The notes under the pieces: model-generated
Told to the model about the DNA's origin: nothing
Seen by the model: the letters and a program-made list of their open reading frames with translations, nothing else
Databases searched by the model: none
Translations under genes and position numbers: made by a program
Shown here: positions 27,160 to 35,948 of the stretch, piece by piece
How positions within the stretch are numbered: the stretch's first letter is position 1
Layout of the letters: each line of letters starts with the position of its first letter
Source of the DNA: JACCWM01 sp040393065
Lineage (GTDB): Bacteria; Myxococcota_A; Bradymonadia; Bradymonadales; Bradymonadaceae
Direction of reading: 5' to 3'
DNA: 64,000 nt
Assembly: GCA_040393065.1 (NCBI GenBank)
Contig: JBEBUW010000009.1
Span: forward strand, 1 to 64,000

Positions 27160-28389
27160 TTAGAGCTCCATGCCTTTGGGAATCACGACGACGCCATTTT
27201 CGGAGACGGTAAAACGTTCGCGATCCGCTTCCAGGTCGTAGCCGATGACGGTGTGCGCCGGGATGGTGATGTCTTTGTCGATGATGGCTTTGCGGATTTT
27301 GACGTTTCGCCCGATGTTGACGCGCTCAAAGATGATGGAATCTTCGATCTGGGAAAATGAGTTGACGCGGACTTTGGGAAAAAGCACGGAGTTGCGGATC
27401 ATACCGCCGGAAACAATGACGCCCTCGGCGACGATCGAGTTGATGGCTGTGCCAACGCGGTTGTTGTCGGGATCGTCATGAACAAATTTTGCGGGCGGAA
27501 AATGTTTGTAGTGGGTGCGAATTGGCCAGCGACGATTGTAGAGATTGAATTCAGGTTCGACGCTCACCAGATCCATGGACGCGGACCAGTAGGAGTCAAT
27601 GCTTCCGACATCGCGCCAGTAGCTTTGCTCGCGGGCTGGTTGGCCCGGGATGACATTCTGGGAGAAGTCATAGGCCTGCACTTTGGAGCCGTAGCGAACC
27701 ATATGGGTGAGGATGTCTTTGCCGAAATCGTGGGCGCTGTCGGGATTGTGCGCATCACGGACGATTTCTTCGGCAAGAACCTGGGTTTTGAAGATGTAAT
27801 TTCCCATGCTGACCAGGCATTTATCGGGCTGGCCGGGGATGGCGCGTGGTTTTTCGGGTTTTTCTTGGAAATCGACAATGCGCCAGTTTTCGTCGACTTC
27901 GATGATTCCGAACTGGCTGCCCTGTTCGATGGGGACAGGGATGGCGGCAACGGTGACGTCGGCGTTTTCTTCGATATGGACAGCCATCATCTGGCGAACG
28001 TCCATTTTGTAGATGTTGTCGCCGCCGAAGACGCAGACATGGTTGGGTTCTTCGTCGTATAAAAGATTGAGATTTTGATAAATTGCGTCGGCGCTGCCTT
28101 TGTACCACTGCGGTCCGCGGCGCTGCTGGGCGGGCACGGCCTCAACATACTGGTCGACGAACTGAGCCAGGTGCCAGCCGCGGCTGATATGGTTGTTGAG
28201 GGAGTCGCTTTTGTACTGGGGGAGAACTTTTATTTTATTAAATACCCAGTTTAAAAAGTTAGAAAGAACAAAGTAGATGATGCGATAAAGGGCACCAAAA
28301 AGTAAGGCACGTTTTGCGCGGTCGCGTGTCAGAGGTCGAAGGCGTTTTCCTTCTCCGCCGGCAAGTACCATGACCAGAACGTCGTTCAT
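27160..28389 (-). CDS. glgC: Glucose-1-phosphate adenylyltransferase (divergent N-terminus)
   Basis: It makes ADP-glucose for glycogen synthesis. The length (409 residues), LAGGEGKRLRPLT at the start, GSADAIYQN, FGGDNIYKMDVRQM, SYWRDVGSIDSYW and the left-handed beta-helix at the end are those of GlgC. The stretch after the first loop, AKRALLFGALYRIIYFVLSN, differs from the family pattern AKPAVPFGGxYRIIDFVLSN at several near-invariant positions, and NWVF replaces the usual NSGx. Each change needs only one base. The start is the ATG at 28389 with a strong ribosome site (GGAGGAG). It probably forms an operon with the GH57 gene. Confidence 0.88.
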   Translation of the reverse strand: MNDVLVMVLAGGEGKRLRPLTRDRAKRALLFGALYRIIYFVLSNFLNWVFNKIKVLPQYKSDSLNNHISRGWHLAQFVDQYVEAVPAQQRRGPQWYKGSADAIYQNLNLLYDEEPNHVCVFGGDNIYKMDVRQMMAVHIEENADVTVAAIPVPIEQGSQFGIIEVDENWRIVDFQEKPEKPRAIPGQPDKCLVSMGNYIFKTQVLAEEIVRDAHNPDSAHDFGKDILTHMVRYGSKVQAYDFSQNVIPGQPAREQSYWRDVGSIDSYWSASMDLVSVEPEFNLYNRRWPIRTHYKHFPPAKFVHDDPDNNRVGTAINSIVAEGVIVSGGMIRNSVLFPKVRVNSFSQIEDSIIFERVNIGRNVKIRKAIIDKDITIPAHTVIGYDLEADRERFTVSENGVVVIPKGMEL

Positions 28390-28538
28390 TACTCCTCCCT
28401 GATGAAACACTCATAAAGATAACTGCGGTTATTTTTTATGATGCAGTTGATGCCGGGCTAATCCGGCCAACGTATCGTGAAAGCGCGTCGGGCCAGGTTA
28501 AGCACGTTGTTGCAAAGTGCCAGGTGTTTCTTGAGAAA

Positions 28539-30047
28539 TTAAGCGTCCGGCCCGATCAGAAAGTAAAGGGTGGCGGCCAAGATCATGAGCACAGCGATGG
28601 TCGTAATCAGTGTCGAGGTGGACATCGGTGTACGTTGTTTCTCTGGCTTGTCGTCCACCAGCGCTTGCGCTTGCGCAGGGGGTGAGTCTGGTTGCCTGTG
28701 CGCTTGGTGCGGCGGCGTGGGAATGGCTGGCGGCTCCGGTCTGGATTGTGTGGGCAGGGGCGGCGCAGGCTTTTCCGGCTTGTTGACGGCCGGCAACTTT
28801 GCGGGCGTCGGGGTCGCGCGAAGAAGCTCGTCGAGGTCGGCCTCTTGCCAGCCTTTATTTTGTACTGTCGACGCATCGTCGAATTGCGGTGCATTGCCGG
28901 GCAAGTACGGATTGTCGGATGGATTGGCAAATCCCAGTCCGGACCACATGCGGGGATCTTCGAAATTTCCGCTGGCATCGACGACTTCGCCGCTGCCTTC
29001 GTCTGGCATCGAGTCGTAGTGTTCGGCCAGATAGGTATCGAGATCTCCGATTTGTTCGAGCGTAACAATCTGGTTGAGTTCTCTTTGAACAGCGTCGTCC
29101 ACGGCGACTTCGTGTTCGGTGCGCTGACGAATGCCGCGTTTTTCGAGGTATCCTGTGACGTGGGGAGCCAGGTCATAATTGGTAACGACGCGGCCATAAC
29201 GGAACAGAAACTGTGCCAGCGCCATGCCAAAACTTTGCGCGGTCTGGAAGCGTTTGTCGATGTCGCGCTCAAGCGCGCGGGCAAGCAACTGATCGAGTTC
29301 TGGCGGCACGTCCTTGCGGTACAGCGACGCGGGCTGCGTGCGCGCTGCACGCACTTGTTCGAGCGTCTGGTAGTCGGTCTCGCCCAGAAACAATCGGCGG
29401 CCGGTAAGCATCTCCCAGAGCAAAATACCGACGGCAAAGATGTCGGTTCGTAAATCAACGTCTTCGCCGTGAGCGGCTTCGGGGGAAAGGTAGCCGAATT
29501 TTCCTTTGACGACGCCCGGGTCGGTAATCTCCACCTGGCTTTTGGCCTTGGCCAGTCCAAAGTCCGTGAGTTTTACTTCGCCGCTGCGCGAAATCAAAAC
29601 GTTGGGGGGACTGACGTCGCGGTGTACGATATCGAGGCGGCGTCCGTTTTGATCGAGTTTATCATGCGCATGGGTCAGACCTTTGCAGACCTCGATGGCG
29701 ATGAAAACAGCTTGCTCAATCGGGAGAGCCTTCCCCTGCTGGTTGAGATGTTCAATGACGTTTTTCAGGTTGGTTCCGTCTACGTACTCCATGACGATGA
29801 AATACGTGCCGTCGGCAATCCCCAGGTCAAAAACGTGGACCGTATTGGTGTGGTTGAGATGAAGGCTGACCTTGGCTTCGTCTAGAAACATGCGCACAAA
29901 ACGCTGATTCTGCGTGAGACTCGGCAAAATGCGTTTGATCGCGACAAGTTTTTGAAATCCCTGAAGGCTGGTGGAATTCGCCTTAAAGACTTCGGCCATG
30001 CCGCCGGCGTCAATGCGCTCGATCACCTGATATCGTGGTTGGGCCAT
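28539..30047 (-). CDS. Membrane-anchored Ser/Thr protein kinase
   Basis: A Hanks-type kinase domain covers about 5-290, with Lys38, HRDVSPPN (Asp144) and DFG (Asp162), all intact. The HRDVSPPN loop is the form common in myxobacterial kinases. A long Pro/Glu-rich juxtamembrane region follows, then one membrane helix at the extreme C-terminus (LITTIAVLMILAATLYFLIG), leaving almost nothing outside. It therefore acts in the cytoplasm, tethered by its tail. The frame is open from 30152, but the ATG at 30047 starts the kinase in the usual way. No substrate is indicated; the FHA proteins in the window are possible partners. Confidence 0.93.
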   Translation of the reverse strand: MAQPRYQVIERIDAGGMAEVFKANSTSLQGFQKLVAIKRILPSLTQNQRFVRMFLDEAKVSLHLNHTNTVHVFDLGIADGTYFIVMEYVDGTNLKNVIEHLNQQGKALPIEQAVFIAIEVCKGLTHAHDKLDQNGRRLDIVHRDVSPPNVLISRSGEVKLTDFGLAKAKSQVEITDPGVVKGKFGYLSPEAAHGEDVDLRTDIFAVGILLWEMLTGRRLFLGETDYQTLEQVRAARTQPASLYRKDVPPELDQLLARALERDIDKRFQTAQSFGMALAQFLFRYGRVVTNYDLAPHVTGYLEKRGIRQRTEHEVAVDDAVQRELNQIVTLEQIGDLDTYLAEHYDSMPDEGSGEVVDASGNFEDPRMWSGLGFANPSDNPYLPGNAPQFDDASTVQNKGWQEADLDELLRATPTPAKLPAVNKPEKPAPPLPTQSRPEPPAIPTPPHQAHRQPDSPPAQAQALVDDKPEKQRTPMSTSTLITTIAVLMILAATLYFLIGPDA

Positions 30048-30367
30048 ACGTTGTCTGTCCTGTTTCGGCAAGAAAGGGAGAGCCTCATGCGCGCTACTAT
30101 AGCCCAATGCGGGCAGAAGTCCCAAGTGCAAACAGCGCACGGGAAGTAGCAATTTGTAATCAGTCGTCAGTCGATGAGGAAAAGCAAGTTTTTAGGCGCG
30201 AATCAGGTGGATTGTACGGCCCGAAAAATTTTTTGGGAGAGTGGGTGGTCGATGAGGGCGAGTTATGTTAACCTGCGACTGAACGCAAAGGCAGCTTTTG
30301 CGAAAGCCTGATGAATAAGCATCGACTTTTTGCGGCTGCAATTACGTAAGCAAAAACCAAACAGGCT
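30048..30367. other. Divergent intergenic region, no gene seen
   Basis: About 320 bp between the start codons of the minus-strand kinase and the plus-strand ablB. It must carry promoters for both. I see no strong consensus boxes, hairpins or small genes. Confidence 0.5.
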
Positions 30368-31423
30368 ATGCTAAATACTGATGAAATGAGCGCGGCGAAC
30401 AATCTTTCCGCTGCGGAGAAAGCAGAATTCGCACCAACAGAAGTCGAGAACAAGCAAGGAGAGGAGGAGGACACACATGCGGGGGAGTTATGGCGCACGG
30501 AGCCAAGTAAGCGGCGTCGGATGGGGCTTGCGCAACTCACGCTGGATAAAGGGGTGAAGACCGAGGTGATTGGTCATCTCTATGGTCTGGATTTTGATAT
30601 CGAGGCCGATGGGTATCGGGTTCGAGTTTTTTTCGACCATTATAATTTTCGTCTGAAAATCCTCGATTATGAGGCAACGGATTACCGTGCGATGATCAGG
30701 CGGATTCACTGGCTGGCGTCGGAAAATTCATTTGAAAAGATATTCTGGAAGGCAAGCGAGGCGGATTGGCGTCGGTTTCTGAGTTTTGGATATCGGCTGG
30801 AAGGCATCATGAAGTATTACTTCAATGGAGAGGATGCCTTTGTGATGTCGCGTTTTTGTACGGCGGAGCGCATTCAGAGCGATGATTTGATTGCGGAATG
30901 CGAGCTGATCGAGGAGCTGATGATGCGGCCGCGTGCGTATGAGCCGCCGCCGCTTCCGGCGGGTTATCAGATGATGATCGCCAGGCCCGAGCATATTACA
31001 CAGCTGGTGACATTGTACCGCGGGATTTTCCAGACCTATCCCAGTCCGCTGACGCATCCGGATTATATTTATCAGACGATGGCGCGGCATGTTTTGTATC
31101 GCGTGGTTCTTGATGCCAAGGGCCAGGTGGTGAGTTCTGCCAGTGCCGATATCGATGTGAAAAATCGTAACGCGGAGCTGACCGATTGTGCGACGGCTCC
31201 GCAGGCGCGTGGGCAGGGGTTGATGTTTCATCTGCTGCGCGCACTTGAAGACGATTTGCGGGAGCGTGAGATCACCACGAGTTATACGCTCGCCCGCGGG
31301 ACATCGTTTGGCATGAATCTGGTGTTTTACCGTCTCGGGCATGAGTTTTGCGGTCGTTTGATCAAGAACTGCGATATTCATGGTCAATTTGAAGATATGA
31401 ATATCTGGTCCAAGCTGCTTTAG
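30368..31423 (+). CDS. ablB: Beta-lysine N-acetyltransferase AblB (GNAT)
   Basis: AblB acetylates beta-lysine to N-epsilon-acetyl-beta-lysine, a compatible solute of methanogens and some bacteria. The C-terminal half follows the AblB pattern: IFQTYPSPLTHPDYI, AELTDCATAPQARGQGL (acetyl-CoA motif), and GRLIKNCDIHGQFEDMNIW near the end. The N-terminal 35 residues are acidic and unconserved, so a later start is possible. The usual partner, lysine 2,3-aminomutase (ablA), is not in the window, so beta-lysine would have to come from elsewhere. The next gene on this strand is tmm, also a maker of an osmolyte. Family assignment is by pattern memory. Confidence 0.72.
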   Translation: MLNTDEMSAANNLSAAEKAEFAPTEVENKQGEEEDTHAGELWRTEPSKRRRMGLAQLTLDKGVKTEVIGHLYGLDFDIEADGYRVRVFFDHYNFRLKILDYEATDYRAMIRRIHWLASENSFEKIFWKASEADWRRFLSFGYRLEGIMKYYFNGEDAFVMSRFCTAERIQSDDLIAECELIEELMMRPRAYEPPPLPAGYQMMIARPEHITQLVTLYRGIFQTYPSPLTHPDYIYQTMARHVLYRVVLDAKGQVVSSASADIDVKNRNAELTDCATAPQARGQGLMFHLLRALEDDLREREITTSYTLARGTSFGMNLVFYRLGHEFCGRLIKNCDIHGQFEDMNIWSKLL

Positions 31424-31753
31424 GGCGGGATCTTTGCGGCGGAGTTTCTTGCCTCTGCTACAGATATTCAGTGACCGCTGCGCTGTTGGGCGCGGCATTG
31501 TGTGAAAGGTTCGCTCTTTGAGCTGTGCGGGATTTTCGCATGCCGAGGGCGAGTTCGTTGCGAGCGTTTTGAACGCTGAGCTTTGGGGGGAAGAGGAGTT
31601 GGCCAGTCATCCAAGAGCCTTCGTGCGCCGGTGTCGGGGACATCGGCAGGTTCTTTGCGGCCAGTTTTTAGGATTGCAGCCCCTTACGTCGTTATTGTTT
31701 GGACGTTTTTTGGAGGGCTGCCTGTTTAACGTCATGAAGACAAAGGAAGTAAC
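31424..31753. other. Intergenic region upstream of tmm, no gene seen
   Basis: About 330 bp between ablB and tmm. One open frame (31518-31757) has no protein-like composition and no homolog I recognise. The spacing suggests that tmm has its own promoter, but no clear boxes are seen. Confidence 0.5.
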
Positions 31754-33148
31754 ATGAAAGTACGAGTTGGAATTATTGGAGCCGGTCCAAGTGGTCTTGC
31801 ACAGTTGCGTGCGTTTCAGACGGCGAAGGACGCAGGCGTAGAAATTCCAGAGATCGTGTGTTTCGAGAAGCAGGAAAACTGGGGTGGATTGTGGAATTAC
31901 ACCTGGCGAACCGGGCTTGGGAAATACGGAGAGCCGGTGCATGGAAGTATGTATCGCTACCTGTGGTCGAATGGTCCCAAAGAATGTCTGGAGTTTGCGG
32001 ATTATTCGTTTGACCGGCATTTTAAAAAGCCGATTTCGTCCTATCCTCCGCGTCCGGTGTTGTTCGATTATATCCAGGGACGGGTGGAGAAGGCGGATGT
32101 GCGCAAGTACATTCAGTTTCGGACAGCCGCGCGCTGGGTCGATTACGATGAGACAACGAAAAAGTTTCATCTGCATGTCGATGACCTCGCCAATGACACA
32201 ACACGTACCGAGGTGCTGGATTATTTGATCGTAGCGACCGGACATTTCTCGGTTCCGAATATGCCTTATTTTGAGGGCATCGAGGAATTTCCGGGCAGTG
32301 TCATTCATGCGCATGATTTTCGTGGCGCGGAGCCCTACGTGGGCAAGAAGCTATTGATTATCGGCAGCAGTTATTCGGCGGAAGACATCGGAGTGCAGTG
32401 TCACAAGCACGGTACGCCGCAGGTAACGTTGAGCTATCGCAGCAATCCCATTGGCGCCGATTGGCCGGAGGGCATGAAGGAACTTCCGCTGGTCGAGCGT
32501 TTTGAGGGAAATCGCGCGTTCTTTAGCAACGGCGAAAGCGAAGAGTTTGACGATGTGATTTTGTGCACGGGATACCAGCACAAATTCCCGTTTTTACCGG
32601 ATGCCATGCGCCTGAAAACGCAGAATCGAATGTATCCGGACGGCCTGTATAAAGGCGTCATTTATCAGGATCTTCCCCGGCTGATTTATCTGGGTATGCA
32701 AGATCAGTATTACACTTTCAACATGTTTGATGCCCAGGCCTGGTTTGCGCGTGACGTGATTCTGGGAAGAATACAACTTCCGGATCGCGAAGCGCGCCAG
32801 GAGAGCATTGATCGCTGGTTGGCGCTTGAGGCGAAGATCGAAGATCCGAATGACGATATTGATTTTCAGACTGCGTATGTGCGGGATCTGATTGAGCGTA
32901 CGGATTATCCGGATTTTGATCTGGAGCGGGTCGCAGATATGTTCAAGCAGTGGCTTTTGGACAAAGAAGAAGACATCTTGCGGTATCGAGACAAAACGTA
33001 TCGCTCGGTCATAACAGGCACGATGGCGACGGTTCATCATACCGCATGGATCGATGAACTGGATGACTCGCTGGAGCGTTATCTTGCCGATCCGGCCGAG
33101 ATTCAGGCCGAGGAACAGGCGGTTTCCGGGGATGAAATACCGGCCTGA
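31754..33148 (+). CDS. tmm: Trimethylamine monooxygenase (bacterial FMO)
   Basis: Tmm oxidises trimethylamine to trimethylamine N-oxide with NADPH and O2. The 464-residue protein follows the marine Tmm pattern closely: FAD site GAGPSG near residue 9, ENWGGLWNYTWRTGLGKYGE, the substrate-site block SMYRYLWSNGPKECLEFADY, NADPH site GSSYSAEDIG, the FMO signature FPGSVIHAHDF, and a C-terminal block with TGTMATVHHTAWIDELDDSL. All are intact. It ends in a strong terminator (33189-33238). Tmm is known mainly from marine bacteria; its product is an osmolyte and piezolyte as well as a nitrogen intermediate. Confidence 0.92.
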   Translation: MKVRVGIIGAGPSGLAQLRAFQTAKDAGVEIPEIVCFEKQENWGGLWNYTWRTGLGKYGEPVHGSMYRYLWSNGPKECLEFADYSFDRHFKKPISSYPPRPVLFDYIQGRVEKADVRKYIQFRTAARWVDYDETTKKFHLHVDDLANDTTRTEVLDYLIVATGHFSVPNMPYFEGIEEFPGSVIHAHDFRGAEPYVGKKLLIIGSSYSAEDIGVQCHKHGTPQVTLSYRSNPIGADWPEGMKELPLVERFEGNRAFFSNGESEEFDDVILCTGYQHKFPFLPDAMRLKTQNRMYPDGLYKGVIYQDLPRLIYLGMQDQYYTFNMFDAQAWFARDVILGRIQLPDREARQESIDRWLALEAKIEDPNDDIDFQTAYVRDLIERTDYPDFDLERVADMFKQWLLDKEEDILRYRDKTYRSVITGTMATVHHTAWIDELDDSLERYLADPAEIQAEEQAVSGDEIPA

Positions 33149-33188
33149 GCCTTTGCTTAACAATCCTTGTATCGCGGCACTGTAAACG

Positions 33189-33238
33189 TCCCGCAGCGAG
33201 CACCGGTCAGTCGGACGGTGTGCGCTGCGGGATTTTTT
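33189..33238 (+). terminator. Strong intrinsic terminator after tmm
   Basis: A long stem pairs TCCCGCAGCGAGCACCG (33189-33205) with CGGTGTGCGCTGCGGGA (33216-33232), with one mispair and a 10-nt loop, followed by six T. It starts 40 bp after the tmm stop. Confidence 0.92.
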
Positions 33239-33411
33239 GTATGGAAGTTGGTGATTTGTGGAAAATTATATCAGAACGGGAAAAACAGCCGGCGCGAATG
33301 TAAAATTTGCGTAAATTATTCCCGGGTGCGTAAGTTGTGCGATTTTCTTTCGGGCTCTGGCGCAGGCTTTGCGTTAGTTGTCTTGTAAACGCGTTTTTTG
33401 CGTGAGTTAGC

Positions 33412-33440
33412 TTGACTTAGCGGTGGTAATTATCTATACC
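33412..33440 (+). promoter_or_regulatory. Sigma-70-type promoter for the Roadblock-like gene
   Basis: TTGACT at 33412-33417 and TATACC at 33435-33440 are separated by exactly 17 bp. Transcription would start near 33447, leaving an untranslated leader of about 250 nt before the ATG at 33696. Confidence 0.6.
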
Positions 33441-33446
33441 GGCATG

Positions 33447-33695
33447 CGAAAACAAACCAGGCAAAAAGACATAGGTAGTTACAACAGGTAACCACGCAGG
33501 AGGGGCAATAAGAGAGCTTATTGTAACGAGAAGGCATCCTCCGTCCCGCGGGCACGGGTTGCCGGATATTTTGTGTCGCTTGGGCGGGGGCGCGTTCGAA
33601 TTCCCTGGTCTGGTTGTTCTCGGAGTAGCACCTGGTTGCTCAAAGATTTGGGCAATTTCACAGAGTTGATTTCAAAGTTATCAGGAGTAAAAAAG
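33447..33695 (+). ncRNA. Structured 5' leader of the Roadblock-like gene
   Basis: About 250 nt of predicted transcript precede the start codon. A two-tier hairpin is visible: GGAGG at 33499-33503 pairs with CCTCC at 33538-33542, enclosing a perfect hairpin CAATAAG-AGAG-CTTATTG (33506-33523). A GC-rich stem region around 33541-33575 follows. The GGAGG, which looks like a ribosome site, is thus hidden in a stem. No riboswitch class I can name matches. It may be a regulatory leader or only a long UTR. Confidence 0.4.
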
Positions 33696-34097
33696 ATGTT
33701 AGATACCGCAATTCAAAACGCCGTCGCCTCGATTCCGGAATGTGTAGCCGGGGGATATGTAGATCTTTCGACGGGTATGTTGCTTGGCGTAAAAACGATT
33801 GATTCGCATCCTTCCGAAGTTCTGGACATGCTGGCTGCAGCTACGGCTGACCTGTTTCAGGGAACCAATATCGTAGCGATTGAGAAGATGTTTAAGAAAA
33901 GCCGCGGAATCAGTGATGATGGCCATCATTACTTCCAAGAGATGCTCATTTTCTCGGACAACCTTCTGCACGTTTTCCTGCGTTGCAGCAACTACACGGA
34001 TCACGTGGTCTGCTTTGTGTGCCGCAAATCCGTGAACATTGGTATGGCACTTGCAAAAGCTCGTATGGCAATGCCGGCTCTGGAAAAATCTTTCTGA
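33696..34097 (+). CDS. Roadblock/LC7-like small protein
   Basis: The 133-residue protein has the alternation of an Ala/Leu helix, a beta-rich core (VAGGYVDLSTGMLLGV) and a second beta hairpin (EMLIFSDNLLHVFLRC) seen in Roadblock/LC7 proteins such as MglB, which pair with small GTPases. The match is by pattern and not certain; no GTPase gene lies beside it. A ribosome site (AGGAG, 33683-33687) supports the ATG at 33696; the frame upstream is open but has no start with a ribosome site. Its own promoter, long leader and terminator make it a separate, probably well-expressed unit. Confidence 0.6.
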   Translation: MLDTAIQNAVASIPECVAGGYVDLSTGMLLGVKTIDSHPSEVLDMLAAATADLFQGTNIVAIEKMFKKSRGISDDGHHYFQEMLIFSDNLLHVFLRCSNYTDHVVCFVCRKSVNIGMALAKARMAMPALEKSF

Positions 34098-34112
34098 GCG
34101 TACGACTGCATC

Positions 34113-34147
34113 AACCTGGCCTGACATATGGCAGGCCAGGCTATTTT
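34113..34147 (+). terminator. Intrinsic terminator after the Roadblock-like gene
   Basis: CCTGGCCTG (34115-34123) pairs perfectly with CAGGCCAGG (34132-34140) across an 8-nt loop, followed by CTATTTT. The short T run makes it moderate in strength. Confidence 0.7.
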
Positions 34148-34257
34148 GCGTATGCATTGCCAGAGTTATTACCAAATTTTAGAGCGAACCCGGCATCCTT
34201 GAGTGGAGTTGATGAAGCTTTAGGCGGCTGGCATGCAGAGATGACGCGGAGTTTTTC

Positions 34258-35820
34258 ATGCAGTTTGTAAGGTTTGACGGCGCAACGTATCAGCTGCGCG
34301 AGGGTGAGTCTGTTCTGGAAGGGTTGATTCGAGGGGGCGCACAGGTTTCGTTTTCGTGTCGTAAGGGTACCTGTCAGACGTGCATGTTGCGCGCTGTTGA
34401 GGGAACGCCGGGCCAGGACGCGACCCGGGGGCTGCGTACAGAACTGGTAGAAACGGGGCATTTTTTGCCCTGCCGCTGTCATCCCACGGAAAATCTTACG
34501 CTTGAAAAGCCGCGCCTGTCGGATCTGTTTGTAAAAGCGGTGGTTGCTCAAAAAGATGTGATGTCGCCGAGCGTGGTTCGTTTGCTTTTGGAGACGGAAC
34601 GCAATCTTGCGTGGACGGCCGGGCAGTATTTGAACCTGCGTACGGACGATGGAGAAGTGCGTAGTTATTCGATCGCAAGCATTGCAGAGCAGGACTATTT
34701 TATTGAAATCCATGTGAAACGTCGGGAACCGGGCAAGGTCAGTGGCTGGATTCATGACGCGCTGGAAGCAGGAGACGAGCTCCAGGTGCAGGGGCCGCTG
34801 GGCGACTGCGTTTATCGTCCGGAGTTTCAGGGGCGGGATCTGGTCATGCTGGGAACCGGCACGGGGCTGGCGCCGTTGATTGGCGTTGCGCGCGATGCAC
34901 TTTTGCAGGGGCACCAGGGCAAAATTACGCTTTATCACGGTGTGGCGACTCAGGCCGATCTGTATATGCATGACACGCTGCAGGCTCTGACCGCAGCGCA
35001 CGAAAATTTTGCGTATGTGCCCTGTGTATCCGATGGCGAAGTATCGGCGGGCATGTATCCGGGGCTGGTAACCACGGCGGCTTTTGAGGCGCATCCGGAA
35101 CTTGGCGAGCATGTGTTGTATTTGTGTGGCCACCCGGAAATGGTTTTTGATGCGCGGTATCAGGCGATTTTAGCGGGTGCAAAACGCAAGCGCATTGTGG
35201 CCGATCCGTTTGATTCGGGGTATCCGATCTGGCCTCGCGATACGGAAAAGTTGATCGCCACGCAGTCCGATCCGGAAATGTGGGAAGCGATGGAGGGCGG
35301 GCCGAGGCTTCGTCGTTTGCTCGAGGGATTTTACGATGAGCTGTATGAAGATCCGATTTTGAATCCATTTTTTCATAATGCGACCAAGGAACGTGCGGTT
35401 TCCAAGCAGTATAATTTTCTGGCCGAGATCTTTACCGGCAAAAAGATTTATTTTGGCTTGAAGCCATTCAATGCGCATCACTGGATGGTGATTTCCGATG
35501 AGGTTTTTGATTATCGCGAGGAGATGTTTGAGCGACATTTGCGCGCTGATAACCTGGAGGAACATTTGATTCGGCGCTGGTGCGCTTTCCAGGAGCTGTT
35601 TCGTCGTGAGCTGGTGAAGCCCAGTGAGCGCGGATTGATCATCCATGGAAAAGAAAAACTACTTGAGGGCTTTAGTAACGAGACGGTTGAAATCGCCACA
35701 CTTTGTGATGGTTGTTTTCAAGAAATGCCGGTCGGCTCAAGTGGTCGCATGCATCGTCGGACCGGGCAGTTGTATTGCACCTACTGCGGTCCGCGAAAAA
35801 TGATGGAAGTTGAAAGTTGA
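34258..35820 (+). CDS. Fusion: 2Fe-2S ferredoxin, FNR-type reductase, truncated globin, Zn ribbon
   Basis: Four modules lie in one 520-residue chain. Residues 1-85 are a plant-type ferredoxin with CRKGTCQTC (Cys34, 39, 42) and Cys72. Residues 90-325 are a ferredoxin-NAD(P) reductase unit with the FAD motif RSYS (135-138), GTGTGLAPL (199-207) and a C-terminal LCGHPEM. Residues 340-455 match a 2/2 truncated globin (GFYDELYEDPILNPFF and a proximal His at 407/408 in NAHHWMVIS). Residues 483-510 form a CDGC and CTYC zinc-ribbon-like pair. Flavohemoglobins put a globin before the reductase; here the order is reversed and the ferredoxin is built in. A nitric oxide dioxygenase or heme-reduction role is inferred. 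Confidence 0.85.
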   Translation: MQFVRFDGATYQLREGESVLEGLIRGGAQVSFSCRKGTCQTCMLRAVEGTPGQDATRGLRTELVETGHFLPCRCHPTENLTLEKPRLSDLFVKAVVAQKDVMSPSVVRLLLETERNLAWTAGQYLNLRTDDGEVRSYSIASIAEQDYFIEIHVKRREPGKVSGWIHDALEAGDELQVQGPLGDCVYRPEFQGRDLVMLGTGTGLAPLIGVARDALLQGHQGKITLYHGVATQADLYMHDTLQALTAAHENFAYVPCVSDGEVSAGMYPGLVTTAAFEAHPELGEHVLYLCGHPEMVFDARYQAILAGAKRKRIVADPFDSGYPIWPRDTEKLIATQSDPEMWEAMEGGPRLRRLLEGFYDELYEDPILNPFFHNATKERAVSKQYNFLAEIFTGKKIYFGLKPFNAHHWMVISDEVFDYREEMFERHLRADNLEEHLIRRWCAFQELFRRELVKPSERGLIIHGKEKLLEGFSNETVEIATLCDGCFQEMPVGSSGRMHRRTGQLYCTYCGPRKMMEVES

Positions 35821-35948
35821 GTCAACCGGCGAAGTACAACCATGTCGGTTGATGCTGGCCAGGTCTTTGCAATCTTCGTGGAAGGGATTTTTTGCGGGGG
35901 AGAAACGTTGAGAAAAATCCCATTTTTGAATTTTTTAAAGGGTGGATG

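Noticed and set aside
31518..31757. A 79-codon frame between ablB and tmm
   Set aside because: It runs into the tmm start, has no ribosome site and no recognisable feature.
33575..33620. A tRNA-like T-arm (GCGTTCGAATTCC) in the leader of the Roadblock-like gene
   Set aside because: The bases flanking the TTCGAAT loop do not pair as a T stem, and no acceptor, D or anticodon arm can be drawn.
33447..33695. A c-di-GMP (GEMM-I) riboswitch in the leader
   Set aside because: The conserved GEMM-I core segments and tetraloop/receptor pair are not found.
35892..35948. A longer N-terminus for the ABC-phosphatase fusion from a TTG at 35892
   Set aside because: No ribosome site before the TTG, and the extra residues do not belong to the ABC fold; the ATG at 35949 has a better-placed AAAGGGTGG.
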